Assembly: GCA_021324435.1 (NCBI GenBank)
Contig: JAJPIZ010000008.1
Location: 1-64,000 of the forward strand
Source: Anaerolineae bacterium
GTDB taxonomy: Bacteria > Chloroflexota > Anaerolineae > Anaerolineales > Villigracilaceae
Length of the DNA stretch: 64,000 nucleotides
Reading direction: 5' to 3'
The notes under the pieces are model-generated. The model ran no database searches. It worked only from the letters and a program-made list of their open reading frames with translations, and was not told where the DNA came from. A program made the position numbers and the translations under genes. This document shows positions 7,668 to 15,770 of this stretch, one piece after another; the stretch's first letter is position 1; each line of letters starts with the position of its first letter.

Positions 7668-9437
7668 CTATTTTGCCGCGACAGGTGTGCCGCCTGATTC
7701 TTCGCCGGCATGTAGCTCCATGCGGCGCTGGGCGCTGGGCACCAAACCCTCAGGGCGCACGGACATCATGATAACGAGGGTCAGCCCGAAGAGCAGGAAG
7801 CGATACAAGATTGGGTTCGCGTTTTGTCCAACCGCGGCTTGCAAAGTGGGATTGGATGAAAGGGCAGGAAGGACTGTGTGATCGAGCAGTCCCTTGAGGA
7901 AATCTTTCAGAGCGGGCAGGAAAAGGCGGTCCGCCGTCATGAGAGCCAGGCCGCCAACGATCACGCCATTGATGTTTCCAATGCCACCCAAAATTACACA
8001 ACACAGAATGATGATGGATGCGCTGAAGTCGAATACGCTGGGAAAGATGCCTCGAATGTATGCGGCGTAGAACGCTCCTGCGAATCCGGAGAAGGTGGCG
8101 CCCATGGCGAAGGCCAAAAGTTTGGTGCGGACCGGGTCAATTCCCATCTGCGCCGCGGCCAGTTCATCTTCACGAATTGCCATCCATGCGCGCCCCAAAC
8201 GGCTTTCGCGCAGACGATTAATGAGGAAGATCGAGAGCAGGATGATGGCGATGATCAGGAAATACCACGGAATAGGATTATCCGATTGAAATTCGCCCGG
8301 CTGAATGATGCCGAGTACGTTATCAAAGACTGCAACCCTCGTACGCGGTATAGGCAGGAAGACGATCAGGATGGCTGCCACAATGGCCGCGTACGAGGCG
8401 ACGCTGCCAACCTTGCGATTGCCATTTCGCCATATGCGTATGTAAAGGAAAGTAATCAAAGCGAGGGCAACGAGCAGGACCGCGATCTTGATGACCAGTT
8501 CAATGCCCATGGCCTCATTGAGTTTGATAATTGGCAGGATGGGACGTCCAACTGGATTGATACCTTTTTCGCCCGCAGTCAAATCTTCATGTGACATGAA
8601 AGTGATACAGGCTGTTTGGATTTTGAACAAAGGCAAAATCCAACAGGTCAACGGTTCTTTGATCGTGACATCAATCAGGTTCCTGAATAGAACCGGCACA
8701 ATCTCGCCGAAACCGAGGGTGACGATGGCGAGGTAATCACCGCGTAGAGGTAGAGTCGGCGCGCCGAGGATAAGGCCAAAAATAGCGCCTACTCCTGCCG
8801 CGATCCAGATCACCAGCCAAAAATTAAGGAAGATATTGTGTTGAGGGGAAGACAGGATACCGGTCGTGTATGCGCCAATGGCAAAGAAGGCGGCATAGCC
8901 CAAGTCAAGCAATCCGGCATAGCCGACCACGATATTGAGGCCCAGGCCGAGGATCACAAAGATCAAAGCAAAGATGATCTGCGCGGTCCAGCGCAGTTCG
9001 GTGAATTTGTCCACAAAGGGGAAGGCTAGAATCACAAGACCAAGCAGAATAATTTTCCCTTTGCGTTCCCATTCTTCCGACAGGCCATGCAGTGCAGTTA
9101 CTATGCAGGTGAATAGGATGCCGCCGACCACGCCGACGAGGTTGGCGGGAATAACAACATCAAGGTCTTCGAAGTTTTGGCCTATGGCAGGGTCAATCAC
9201 ATAGTTTTGAAGCAGACTAAGAACAAGAAGGATCGCGCCGGATGCAGCCGCGGCGGGGAGGGCTTGCTTTGCAAGACTCATCCAGCCGTCGCGAGGATTG
9301 AAGCGGGGACCCAGAGCCAATCCGAGGCCGATTCCCATCAACACACCCAGCACCCCGACGGACCAGCCGCCGAAGAGGAAAGTCAGCAAGCCGCCGATCA
9401 ATCCAAATGTGATACCGGATTTTATATTTTCATTCAT
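7668..9437 (-). CDS. livM: Branched-chain amino acid ABC transporter permease LivM, N-terminally extended
   Basis: 589 residues, well above the 300-430 usual for LivM. The canonical permease core begins near residue 165 with the QIIFALIFVILGLGLNIVVG segment and contains GYAGLLDLGYAAFFAIGAY and the EAA-type loop near AFAMGATFSGFAGAFYA. Upstream of it are about 160 residues with four or so extra membrane segments, and the core itself carries an insert with further hydrophobic segments. The ATG at 9437 with GAGGTG upstream gives a plausible start, 13 bases after livH. Its function in the Liv importer is clear; the role of the extra segments is unknown. Confidence 0.93.
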   Translation of the reverse strand: MNENIKSGITFGLIGGLLTFLFGGWSVGVLGVLMGIGLGLALGPRFNPRDGWMSLAKQALPAAAASGAILLVLSLLQNYVIDPAIGQNFEDLDVVIPANLVGVVGGILFTCIVTALHGLSEEWERKGKIILLGLVILAFPFVDKFTELRWTAQIIFALIFVILGLGLNIVVGYAGLLDLGYAAFFAIGAYTTGILSSPQHNIFLNFWLVIWIAAGVGAIFGLILGAPTLPLRGDYLAIVTLGFGEIVPVLFRNLIDVTIKEPLTCWILPLFKIQTACITFMSHEDLTAGEKGINPVGRPILPIIKLNEAMGIELVIKIAVLLVALALITFLYIRIWRNGNRKVGSVASYAAIVAAILIVFLPIPRTRVAVFDNVLGIIQPGEFQSDNPIPWYFLIIAIILLSIFLINRLRESRLGRAWMAIREDELAAAQMGIDPVRTKLLAFAMGATFSGFAGAFYAAYIRGIFPSVFDFSASIIILCCVILGGIGNINGVIVGGLALMTADRLFLPALKDFLKGLLDHTVLPALSSNPTLQAAVGQNANPILYRFLLFGLTLVIMMSVRPEGLVPSAQRRMELHAGEESGGTPVAAK

Positions 9438-9450
9438 GTCAGCACCTCGG

Positions 9451-10563
9451 TCAGGCTTTCTGCCCAACCTGCTCGCCGAGCAAGCCGCTGGGGCGGAAGA
9501 GCAATACCAGCACCAAGGTGGCGAACACCCAGGCATGAGTCCAACGGGCATTGAGGTAGCCGTCGCTGAAAGATGCCAGAAGGCCGATCAGGAAACCGCC
9601 CAACATCGCGCCGGTAATATTTCCGATGCCTCCCAGCACTGCGGCTGTAAACGATTCCAAGCCGGCGCGGAAACCCATGAACCACCAGGCAGTGTTGTTG
9701 TAAAGCCCGGCCATCAGGCCGGCCGCTCCAGCCAGGCCGCCGCCGATCAGGAACGTGGCGGAGATGACGCGGTCAATGTCAATGCCAAGCATCTTTGCGG
9801 CGTCGCGGTTTTGGGCTGTGGCGCGCATGGCCTTACCAAGGCGCGTGCGTTGCACAAAAAGATACAAGCCAACCATTAAAATGACGGCTAGAACAATGAC
9901 AAGCAAGTCCTTGATCGTGAAACGAAGTGGAATGCCAAAGTACTCAAACAGATTTACTTTCCAGCCGTTTACAGTGAAAATTGTTCCCAGAAGATCAGGG
10001 AAAAATTTCTGCGAGGCGCCGCCGGTTGTCCCGAAGGAAGGCACCAGCCAGGATTGAGACGCCCAGATCAGTCCCAAATTCTCAATGATAAAGGACATAC
10101 CGATGGCTGAAATTAATGGGGCCAGACGCGGGGCGTTGCGAAGCCGTCTATAGGCCAGCCGCTCGATGGTCGCGTTGAGCATTGCGCAAGACGCGATGGA
10201 AACGACGAGAGCCAGGGCAAGTCCCAGAATGATTTTGACTGGATCATTCGTATTCAAAGTTCCGGTTAAAGATAAAACGGTCAGGGATGTGAACACGCCG
10301 ATCATATACACATCGCCATGCGCGAAATTAATCAGCTCGATGATGCCATACACCATGGTGTAGCCTAGCGCGATGATGGCGATAATCGCCCCGTTCGAAA
10401 TTCCGATGATGAGGAATTGAATCAATTGCTTTGGGTCGGCTTGGATGCTGGCCGCAATCGCCGGGACATCAAAGCCTGCAATCGGTCCAAGTAGAAATGC
10501 AATGTAAAGCACGACCGCCGCAACGACGATGCCTCGTAGTATGGATTTTGCTTTGGCGCTCAT
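9451..10563 (-). CDS. livH: Branched-chain amino acid ABC transporter permease LivH
   Basis: 370 residues. The core LivH motifs QFLIIGISNGAIIAIIALGY, MVYGIIELINFAHGD and the EAA loop NRDAAKMLGIDIDRVIS are present, with about nine membrane helices. The first 45 residues add one extra membrane segment before the usual start. It forms the translocation path with LivM. It starts 83 bases downstream of livK, separated by a strong hairpin, and GAGGA precedes the ATG. Confidence 0.95.
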   Translation of the reverse strand: MSAKAKSILRGIVVAAVVLYIAFLLGPIAGFDVPAIAASIQADPKQLIQFLIIGISNGAIIAIIALGYTMVYGIIELINFAHGDVYMIGVFTSLTVLSLTGTLNTNDPVKIILGLALALVVSIASCAMLNATIERLAYRRLRNAPRLAPLISAIGMSFIIENLGLIWASQSWLVPSFGTTGGASQKFFPDLLGTIFTVNGWKVNLFEYFGIPLRFTIKDLLVIVLAVILMVGLYLFVQRTRLGKAMRATAQNRDAAKMLGIDIDRVISATFLIGGGLAGAAGLMAGLYNNTAWWFMGFRAGLESFTAAVLGGIGNITGAMLGGFLIGLLASFSDGYLNARWTHAWVFATLVLVLLFRPSGLLGEQVGQKA

Positions 10564-10604
10564 AGTCCTCCTCGTTGCCTCTACGGCTGAGGTGAGAATA
10601 GAAG

Positions 10605-10632
10605 CGAGGGGCGGCTAAACAGCCGCCCCTCG
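10605..10632 (-). terminator. Strong GC-rich hairpin between livK and livH (attenuator or mRNA-stabilising stem)
   Basis: CGAGGGGCGGCT pairs perfectly with AGCCGCCCCTCG around a 4-base loop, followed by a U-poor tail. In ABC operons such stems between the receptor gene and the permease genes commonly raise receptor levels by partial termination or 3'-end protection. Here that is inferred from position only. Confidence 0.6.
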
Positions 10633-10646
10633 AGCGATCTTATAAC

Positions 10647-11906
10647 TTATTTGAACGTGCCGACAGCGCTGTACGCGCCGTTCTTGACCTGATAGACGGT
10701 CATATCGGTCAGCGTTGTATCACCGTTCGCGTCGAATGACCAGGTGCCGAGCACACCGTTGAAGTCCTTGGTGGCGAAGACAGCCTTGGTAACAGCCGCG
10801 CGGTCGGTGGGATCGCCGCCGGAGGCGCAGACGCTTTCAATCGCGGCGAGGGTGACGTTCATGGCCTCATAACCATAAATGGCATAAGGCTCCGTCAGTT
10901 TGCCGTACTTGGCCTCGTAGTCAGCGAGGAATTTCTTGCCCGCATCCGTGTAGTTCTCAGGAGCCAGACCGGCCACTGAAGCATACACGCCTTCGGCCAC
11001 ATCCTTGCCAGCGCCGTCAATGAAGGCCTGGGTCTGGATGCCATCCGGGCCCATGTACTTGACCTTGGTGTTGTCGCCCATGATGGCGACCTTGTCCTTC
11101 AGCAATTGGGAGGCGTTGTTATCCACCACCATACCGACGAAGATAGCATCGGGCGGGCCACCGGCATTGCTGGTGGAGATCTTGGTCATCAAGGCTTTGT
11201 AGTCAGCGGCCTTCGGGTCAATGCCTTCGTGTCCGAGCACGGTCATGCCAATCTTCTTGGCAGTGGCTTCGAACACATCTGCAACGCCCTTGCCGTACAG
11301 CTCCTGGTCATCGAGGATGTAGACGGTCTTGACGCCCAGCTTGCTGGACATGAAGTTGGCATCCACGGCGCCCTGAACATCATCAGCGGTCACCACACGG
11401 GCGTAGTTGCGAACACCGGAGGGATAATACTTGCCCGGCTCATCCGCTTCCGCGCCATGCGACTGATCTTTCGTTAAACCGGCGTACGTGTTGGCAGGGG
11501 AAACCATGACCAGCGGACCAGCCTGATTCAAAATCGGGATGGACAGCTTGGCGGCGCCAGAGTTGAAGGTTCCGAGGTAGGCGATGATGGATTTATCGGC
11601 CGCGGCCTTGTTGGCGTTTTCAGTTTCCACAGCCGGGTCCCATTTACCGAGAGCGGCGGAAGCATCGTCCCAGGCTTCGTAGGCGATCTTATATTTGCCG
11701 CCGCAGGCCGAGTAGTTGGCCTGCTCGAGGCGAAGTTGTTCTGCGTTCACAATGGTCTGGGTCTGGGTCAGTGAAGCGCCAGTCATCGGCAGGCTGGACA
11801 CGATCTTCAAGGTCGCGCCGCCGCCACCGCCACCACCACCGCAGGCCGCCAGCAACATGCTTGCCGCCACCAGGACGGAAATCAAAACAAACAAGCGTTT
11901 AGACAT
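10647..11906 (-). CDS. livK: Branched-chain amino acid ABC transporter substrate-binding lipoprotein LivK
   Basis: 419 residues. The lipoprotein signal peptide ends in the lipobox LAAC at about residues 18-21, followed by a run of eight glycines as a flexible tether, then a Peripla_BP_6 fold (KIVSSLPMTGASLTQTQTIV at the start, YGYEAMNVTLAAI near the end). It captures the amino-acid substrate outside the membrane and delivers it to LivHM. First gene of livKHMGF. GGAGGAG lies upstream of the ATG. The start overlaps the end of a possible leader ORF, and a promoter-like sequence lies about 230 bases upstream. Confidence 0.94.
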   Translation of the reverse strand: MSKRLFVLISVLVAASMLLAACGGGGGGGGATLKIVSSLPMTGASLTQTQTIVNAEQLRLEQANYSACGGKYKIAYEAWDDASAALGKWDPAVETENANKAAADKSIIAYLGTFNSGAAKLSIPILNQAGPLVMVSPANTYAGLTKDQSHGAEADEPGKYYPSGVRNYARVVTADDVQGAVDANFMSSKLGVKTVYILDDQELYGKGVADVFEATAKKIGMTVLGHEGIDPKAADYKALMTKISTSNAGGPPDAIFVGMVVDNNASQLLKDKVAIMGDNTKVKYMGPDGIQTQAFIDGAGKDVAEGVYASVAGLAPENYTDAGKKFLADYEAKYGKLTEPYAIYGYEAMNVTLAAIESVCASGGDPTDRAAVTKAVFATKDFNGVLGTWSFDANGDTTLTDMTVYQVKNGAYSAVGTFK

Positions 11907-12000
11907 TTCTTACTCCTCCAAAGTATTTGTTGAATCTCTTTCCCGTCAACCAGGGTGACGGGTTCGTCAACTTGCGGCAGACAATGCTCTGCAATGTCAC
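11899..12000 (-). CDS. Possible 33-residue leader peptide coupled to livK
   Basis: A GTG codon at 12000 is preceded, five bases away, by AAAGGAGGTG, close to a full complement of the 16S rRNA 3' end and stronger than the signals before most genes here. The frame runs 33 codons with three Leu, one Ile and four Val codons and stops at a TAA that overlaps the livK start by eight bases. That layout would couple livK translation to translation of the leader. No homology is known to me. Alternatively the purine-rich run is incidental. Confidence 0.45.
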   Translation of the reverse strand: MTLQSIVCRKLTNPSPWLTGKRFNKYFGGVRNV

Positions 12001-12048
12001 GACCACCTCCTTTTTGGCGAAATCTTGTACCCGTTAAGTTACACAGAA

Positions 12049-12089
12049 AGCCGCAGAAACCTCCCATCATCATGGATTTTTCAGCGGCT
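12049..12089 (-). promoter_or_regulatory. Hairpin in the livK leader
   Basis: AGCCGC-T-GAAA pairs with TTTC-T-GCGGCT across a central loop on the minus strand. It lies between the proposed livK promoter and the strong Shine-Dalgarno of the leader ORF. Two more small hairpins (near 11982-12000 and 11940-11960) lie inside that ORF. A regulatory role is inferred. Confidence 0.4.
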
Positions 12090-12135
12090 TGTATAACACA
12101 CCAAGATTCTTCTCACATTTAACTGGATGATTGCT

Positions 12136-12164
12136 ATGGTAAATTCAATTCTAATAATGGTCAA
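12136..12164 (-). promoter_or_regulatory. Putative sigma-70-type promoter of the liv operon
   Basis: TTGACC (12164-12159) and TACCAT (12141-12136) are separated by exactly 17 bases, giving a predicted transcript start near 12129 and a livK leader of about 220 bases. The -10 match is moderate. Confidence 0.45.
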
Positions 12165-12191
12165 GAGTTTCTGTCCAGACTTTTCTTAATT

Positions 12192-12680
12192 CTATTGACT
12201 CTTATAAAGCGCCTGCTCGCGAATTTGAAGATCAGTACTACGGATTTTCATTGCCAGGTCTGCCGCCAGGTTGTGCATCAGGCGGTACCCCAGTTGTGGA
12301 TACGTCTCGCATAACATGATGAGCTTATCGCGCCCAATCACCAGCAAACGGGTATCCTTTTGGGCCGCGCGTGCCGACGCCGAACGCAGGCCTTCATCTA
12401 CTAATGCGACTTCACCAAATGACTGACCACGACGTAATTTCGTGATCACCGTCTCACTTCCGGACCCCGAGGCGGCCTCTGCCATCCCGAGGTTGATCAC
12501 AATCTCGACCTCCCCCCGTGCGATAATGTAAAGCTCCTTGCTGGTACTATGTTCTCTAAATATGATTTCTCCGACCTGAAAACTAGCCTCCTGACATAAA
12601 TTTGCGATCAACTCCAACTGGGTCGGTGTGAGCTGATAAAAAATATCGCTCTGTTTCAGGAAACTAACCAGAGGATTCAT
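12192..12680 (-). CDS. Cyclic-nucleotide-binding-domain protein without DNA-binding domain
   Basis: 162 residues. A single CRP/PKA-type cNMP-binding domain covers residues 10-145: the FREHSTSKELYIIARGEVEI strand block and the phosphate-binding-cassette region GQSFGEVALVDEGLRSASARA. A helix-turn-helix domain is missing; the protein ends with one long helix. It may be a stand-alone regulatory subunit sensing cAMP, c-di-GMP or another nucleotide. The frame continues to a normal stop, so this is not an obvious truncation. It is on the same strand as the liv operon but separated by the livK promoter region. Confidence 0.8.
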   Translation of the reverse strand: MNPLVSFLKQSDIFYQLTPTQLELIANLCQEASFQVGEIIFREHSTSKELYIIARGEVEIVINLGMAEAASGSGSETVITKLRRGQSFGEVALVDEGLRSASARAAQKDTRLLVIGRDKLIMLCETYPQLGYRLMHNLAADLAMKIRSTDLQIREQALYKSQ

Positions 12681-12728
12681 GCTGGTTGTTTAGTTTAGCA
12701 CAAACGATACCAAAGCGCAACGGATTGT

Positions 12729-14132
12729 TTACGGATATGTCCCATTTAGCCAGTCAAGCGGGTCAACTTGAATCCCATTAACCCAGATTTCCCAGTGCAG
12801 GTGCGCGCCGGTGACTCTGCCTGTGCCGCCGACCAGTCCGATGGTCTGGCCCTGTTCGACCATGTCGCCAACATTGACCTTGATCTCGGATTGGTGAAAG
12901 ATTCCGCTGTAAACGCCCCAGCCATGATCAATGATTGTGGCATTGCCGCGCACGGTCAGAGGTCCCGCGAAGACGACGCGGCCTGCCGCGGGCGCCGAGA
13001 TTGGCAATCCCGTCCCGCCGCCGAAATCCAACCCGGTGTGAAAGCCCGTAATCTTCAGATCCGTGCCCTGTCCCTCATACGTCCGGCGATCTCCAAAGCG
13101 CGAGGTGAAGTAGGTTGAGTCCGCGTATCGAATGGCGGGCGAGGTGAATTCCCCTGACCATAGTTTGTCTTGTGTTGCCGGTGTAGTGATTTGGATCAAT
13201 TGATTCAATTCGGGGTCGGTCACTGCCGGGTCAATCGTATCTGCGCTGACCACGAGAACAGGATCCTCCGGATAATTTCCAGAGGTCACTAAAATCATTT
13301 GCTCAAACGATTGTGTACTGCCATCCGGAAAAGCGGCATCCAAACGGAGCGGATACAACCCCGGGTCGAGCATGGCATGAACACCCTGCAGAGCAACCAT
13401 GCGCCCGTCGCCGAGCGGAAAGAAATGCAGAGGCTTGTCCACGAGGATGCCGCTGAGCGTGACTCCGTTCGCGGGCTGGACAATGATCTCGGCTGTGCCG
13501 CCTTGTTTGAGGGGCAGTGTCTTCAATTGCGCGCTGACAAAAGCAGAAGGCAAGCCGCTTGCTTTTTGTGTATTTGTGTCGCCTTTGTTGTATAGAACGT
13601 CGTTGGGCAATGCGCTCCAGGCGCCAGGTAGATTATTCAGAGCCATCACGGTCCATGGATCCGTGTTTTGTTGAACCGCAAGCTCGAGCAGAGATTCTCC
13701 CGGGTCGAGCGAGAAACTCTCAGTCAAATCTGTCGCATTGTCTTGTTTGGGGACGATGATGCTTGCGCCCACATAGAATTCTGTGGGGCTGACCAGATGG
13801 TTCAATTTGAGGAGAAGCGGGATCGGCACTTGAGTTCGCCGCGCCACACTGAGGAATGAATCGCCGAAATTGATTCGTTCAGTATCGAGGATACCGGTCA
13901 CGCCCTCGAGGCCGGGGATGATGAGTTGTTGTCCGGCGTCCAGCAGGTTGGGGTTTGTGATGTTGTTGGCGGCCATCAGATCATTGATGGTGATGTTGAA
14001 ACGCGACGCAATGGATGACAGCGTATCGCCCGGCTGGACGATGTAGATGGGACCGGCCGCCTGCGCCGCGGCAGGTTTTACAGCGATCAACAGGCCAAGC
14101 AGAAGGACGAGGGAGAAAAAGCGTTTAAGCAT
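12729..14132 (-). CDS. Secreted LysM-repeat M23 metallopeptidase
   Basis: 467 residues. Signal peptide (about 1-24), one good LysM repeat (YIVQPGDTLSSIASRF...), two degenerate LysM-like repeats to about residue 190, an Ig-like middle region, and a C-terminal M23 (LytM/NlpD-type) domain. The zinc site is visible as HTGLDFG (HxxxD) and HLHWE (HxH). It should cut peptidoglycan cross-links or, if inactive, activate amidases. The start ATG at 14132 overlaps the end of the DUF192 gene by eight bases, suggesting coupling; the longer frame upstream lacks a signal peptide. Confidence 0.87.
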   Translation of the reverse strand: MLKRFFSLVLLLGLLIAVKPAAAQAAGPIYIVQPGDTLSSIASRFNITINDLMAANNITNPNLLDAGQQLIIPGLEGVTGILDTERINFGDSFLSVARRTQVPIPLLLKLNHLVSPTEFYVGASIIVPKQDNATDLTESFSLDPGESLLELAVQQNTDPWTVMALNNLPGAWSALPNDVLYNKGDTNTQKASGLPSAFVSAQLKTLPLKQGGTAEIIVQPANGVTLSGILVDKPLHFFPLGDGRMVALQGVHAMLDPGLYPLRLDAAFPDGSTQSFEQMILVTSGNYPEDPVLVVSADTIDPAVTDPELNQLIQITTPATQDKLWSGEFTSPAIRYADSTYFTSRFGDRRTYEGQGTDLKITGFHTGLDFGGGTGLPISAPAAGRVVFAGPLTVRGNATIIDHGWGVYSGIFHQSEIKVNVGDMVEQGQTIGLVGGTGRVTGAHLHWEIWVNGIQVDPLDWLNGTYP

Positions 14133-14499
14133 TTTGGAATTCCACTTTGTGCCCGACTTCGTAATCATTCATGTGGTCGGGATGAATTTCAAGCGTGTAG
14201 CGCGCCGCTCTGGCTGGGAAATAGGCGGGCCGCCAGGATTTGGCAAGCGCCTTGTCCACGACTTCCATGTCAGAGTTGATCCAAAACACGGCGAGATCAA
14301 ATGGAACGAAGAACATGTGGATGGAAGAGTCAGCGCGCGAATCATGCCCGATGGTGAGAAGCAGGCCTTCGTCCCGCGCGAGGCGCGACCGAAACATCAG
14401 CCCGCGCAGGCGGCACAGGAATGAGTCGCAGAATTTGATGCGCGGGAGGTTGGTGATCGGTCTATCCAGATTTTGTATGAAAATAAAACGGGACATCAT
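14125..14499 (-). CDS. DUF192 family protein
   Basis: 124 residues covering the whole DUF192 domain: the CDSFLCRLRGLMFR block (the family usually shows xRxxGLMxR), SSIHMFFVPFDLAVFWIN and the C-terminal ARYTLEIHPDH segment (usually A.YVLEl..G). The family is a small beta fold of unknown function, often secreted or cytosolic near envelope genes. The end overlaps the start of the M23 peptidase gene. No signal peptide. Confidence 0.8.
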   Translation of the reverse strand: MMSRFIFIQNLDRPITNLPRIKFCDSFLCRLRGLMFRSRLARDEGLLLTIGHDSRADSSIHMFFVPFDLAVFWINSDMEVVDKALAKSWRPAYFPARAARYTLEIHPDHMNDYEVGHKVEFQNA

Positions 14500-14556
14500 C
14501 TAAGTGCGCAGTGGCTCAAGCCCCATTGGCGTCATTTGGCTCTCGGTTCATATCGT

Positions 14557-14955
14557 TCAGGAACCGATTTTTTTCTGTGCCAGGACTTTCTCTACACTGT
14601 TCAACAGGTCTTGAGGGCTAAACGGCTTGGCGATGTAATCATCCACCTTTGCAACGTGCAGGCCCAGCACTTTATCAATGCTTTGCGCTTTTGCGGTGAC
14701 AACGATGACCGGTATGTGGCGTGTTGTTTCATCGGCCTTCATTTGTTGATATACTTCCCAGCCGTCCATATCCGGCATCATCAAGTCGAGCAAAACCAAA
14801 TCCGGTAATAACTCGCGTACGGCCTTCAACCCCGCTATCCCGCCGGTCGCGCCGGTGACGTCAAATCCGCGGCGGCCAAGTATGAGGCGGATCAAGTCAA
14901 TCATTTCCGGCTCATCTTCGATGCACAAAATATGTTTGGCGGATTTTTCGTCCAT
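14557..14955 (-). CDS. Single-domain response regulator (REC only)
   Basis: 132 residues, a lone receiver domain. Acidic pocket E13/D14, phosphoacceptor D57 in LVLLDLMMPDMDG, switch Thr in VVTAK and the invariant Lys in AKPFSP are all present. No output domain follows, as in CheY-like or phosphorelay proteins. The ATG at 14955 fits the family; upstream codons in the same frame are not conserved. It diverges from the xthA remnant that starts at 15001. A cognate kinase is not in the window. Confidence 0.9.
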   Translation of the reverse strand: MDEKSAKHILCIEDEPEMIDLIRLILGRRGFDVTGATGGIAGLKAVRELLPDLVLLDLMMPDMDGWEVYQQMKADETTRHIPVIVVTAKAQSIDKVLGLHVAKVDDYIAKPFSPQDLLNSVEKVLAQKKIGS

Positions 14956-15000
14956 GGGATTTACTCGAATAGTGTACCATAATGCAGGATGCAGGAGAAG

Positions 15001-15110
15001 ATGAAGATTATTACCTGGAATGTCAATGGCTTGCGCGCGTTGCTGGGCAAAACGCGCTCGATTGGGCGTGGAAATTTTGAGTTTGCTCTTTACTTCTGCA
15101 GGATTAAACA
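15001..15110 (+). pseudogene. xthA: 5' remnant of exodeoxyribonuclease III (xthA)
   Basis: AGGAGAAG is followed directly by an ATG encoding MKIITWNVNGLRALLGK, the ExoIII (XthA/ExoA) N terminus. A one-base deletion in the A-run near 15050 shifts the frame; the next frame reads ALDWAWKF, again ExoIII-like, then meets TGA. The CTGCAGGATTAA stretch at about 15098-15109 may be a decayed LQExK motif. Homology then ends at the AT-rich block. The matching 3' end of the gene is at 16804-16926. About 170 central codons are missing, so the gene is dead. Confidence 0.85.
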
Positions 15111-15770
15111 AATCTGGCGATAAATAGAAAGATCCTCAATAAGCTTGAATCCTCGATGTGTTAGGACTCTCAAAAGCGGGGAGGGATCTCGGAAATTTGT
15201 ATAGAAAGTAAAATCGTTATGTCCCCGATTTTTGAAAATATGACCATCCTCATATTTGTTTTCACGGCGACAATTTATAAGGATAGAACTGTCATTTCTG
15301 GGAATGATGAGAATACAATATCCATTAGCGCGCAGATTGTTATAGGTCGCATCAACTAGGCTTGAACGGACTTTCTTTGGGACTACATCCATAACAGCAA
15401 CATTCAGAACAATATCTGCATTGTATTTTTTCTTGGTAAATGCTTCCGTTTCGACTATATCAATCTTTACCCTTCCATCTTGAGTAGCTTTGACGTATTC
15501 TGCCATTGTTGCAGTCGTATCTCCGAATTTTTGCTTGCGCTCAATTTGCTCCTTAGTATCAACAAGTATGATGTTGTCGGAGAAGTCTCGGCAAATCTTA
15601 AGATGACGGAGCTTGCCACACCCTAAATCTATAATCATTGGATTATGTTTCAGGTGAAATTTGCTGTTCGCAGTTACCTTTTCCAGTGCGAAGCGAACCA
15701 TTGGATTTGGCTTTGAGTTTGTCCCTTGGGCGGAATTCTCTGAATGAATCTTGACGCTGGGCACCATCAT
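15090..15770 (-). CDS. SAM-dependent methyltransferase-like protein in the xthA island
   Basis: 226 residues. A class I Rossmann methyltransferase: motif I IIDLGCGKLRHLK at about residues 46-58, an acidic end of strand 2 (ILVDTKEQ) and a motif IV-like DIVLNVAVMDVVP. No target-recognition domain for DNA methylation and no close family I can name. The start ATG lies in an ATGA overlap with the stop of the membrane-protein gene, so the two are co-translated. The last codons run into the xthA remnant, so the C terminus may be altered. The codon usage is AT-rich compared with flanking genes, suggesting transfer. Confidence 0.72.
   Translation of the reverse strand: MMVPSVKIHSENSAQGTNSKPNPMVRFALEKVTANSKFHLKHNPMIIDLGCGKLRHLKICRDFSDNIILVDTKEQIERKQKFGDTTATMAEYVKATQDGRVKIDIVETEAFTKKKYNADIVLNVAVMDVVPKKVRSSLVDATYNNLRANGYCILIIPRNDSSILINCRRENKYEDGHIFKNRGHNDFTFYTNFRDPSPLLRVLTHRGFKLIEDLSIYRQICLILQK

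Noticed and set aside
15090-15770. DNA modification methyltransferase of a restriction system
   Set aside because: It has the SAM fold but no DNA-methyltransferase catalytic motif (NPPY or PC) and no target-recognition region or restriction partner.
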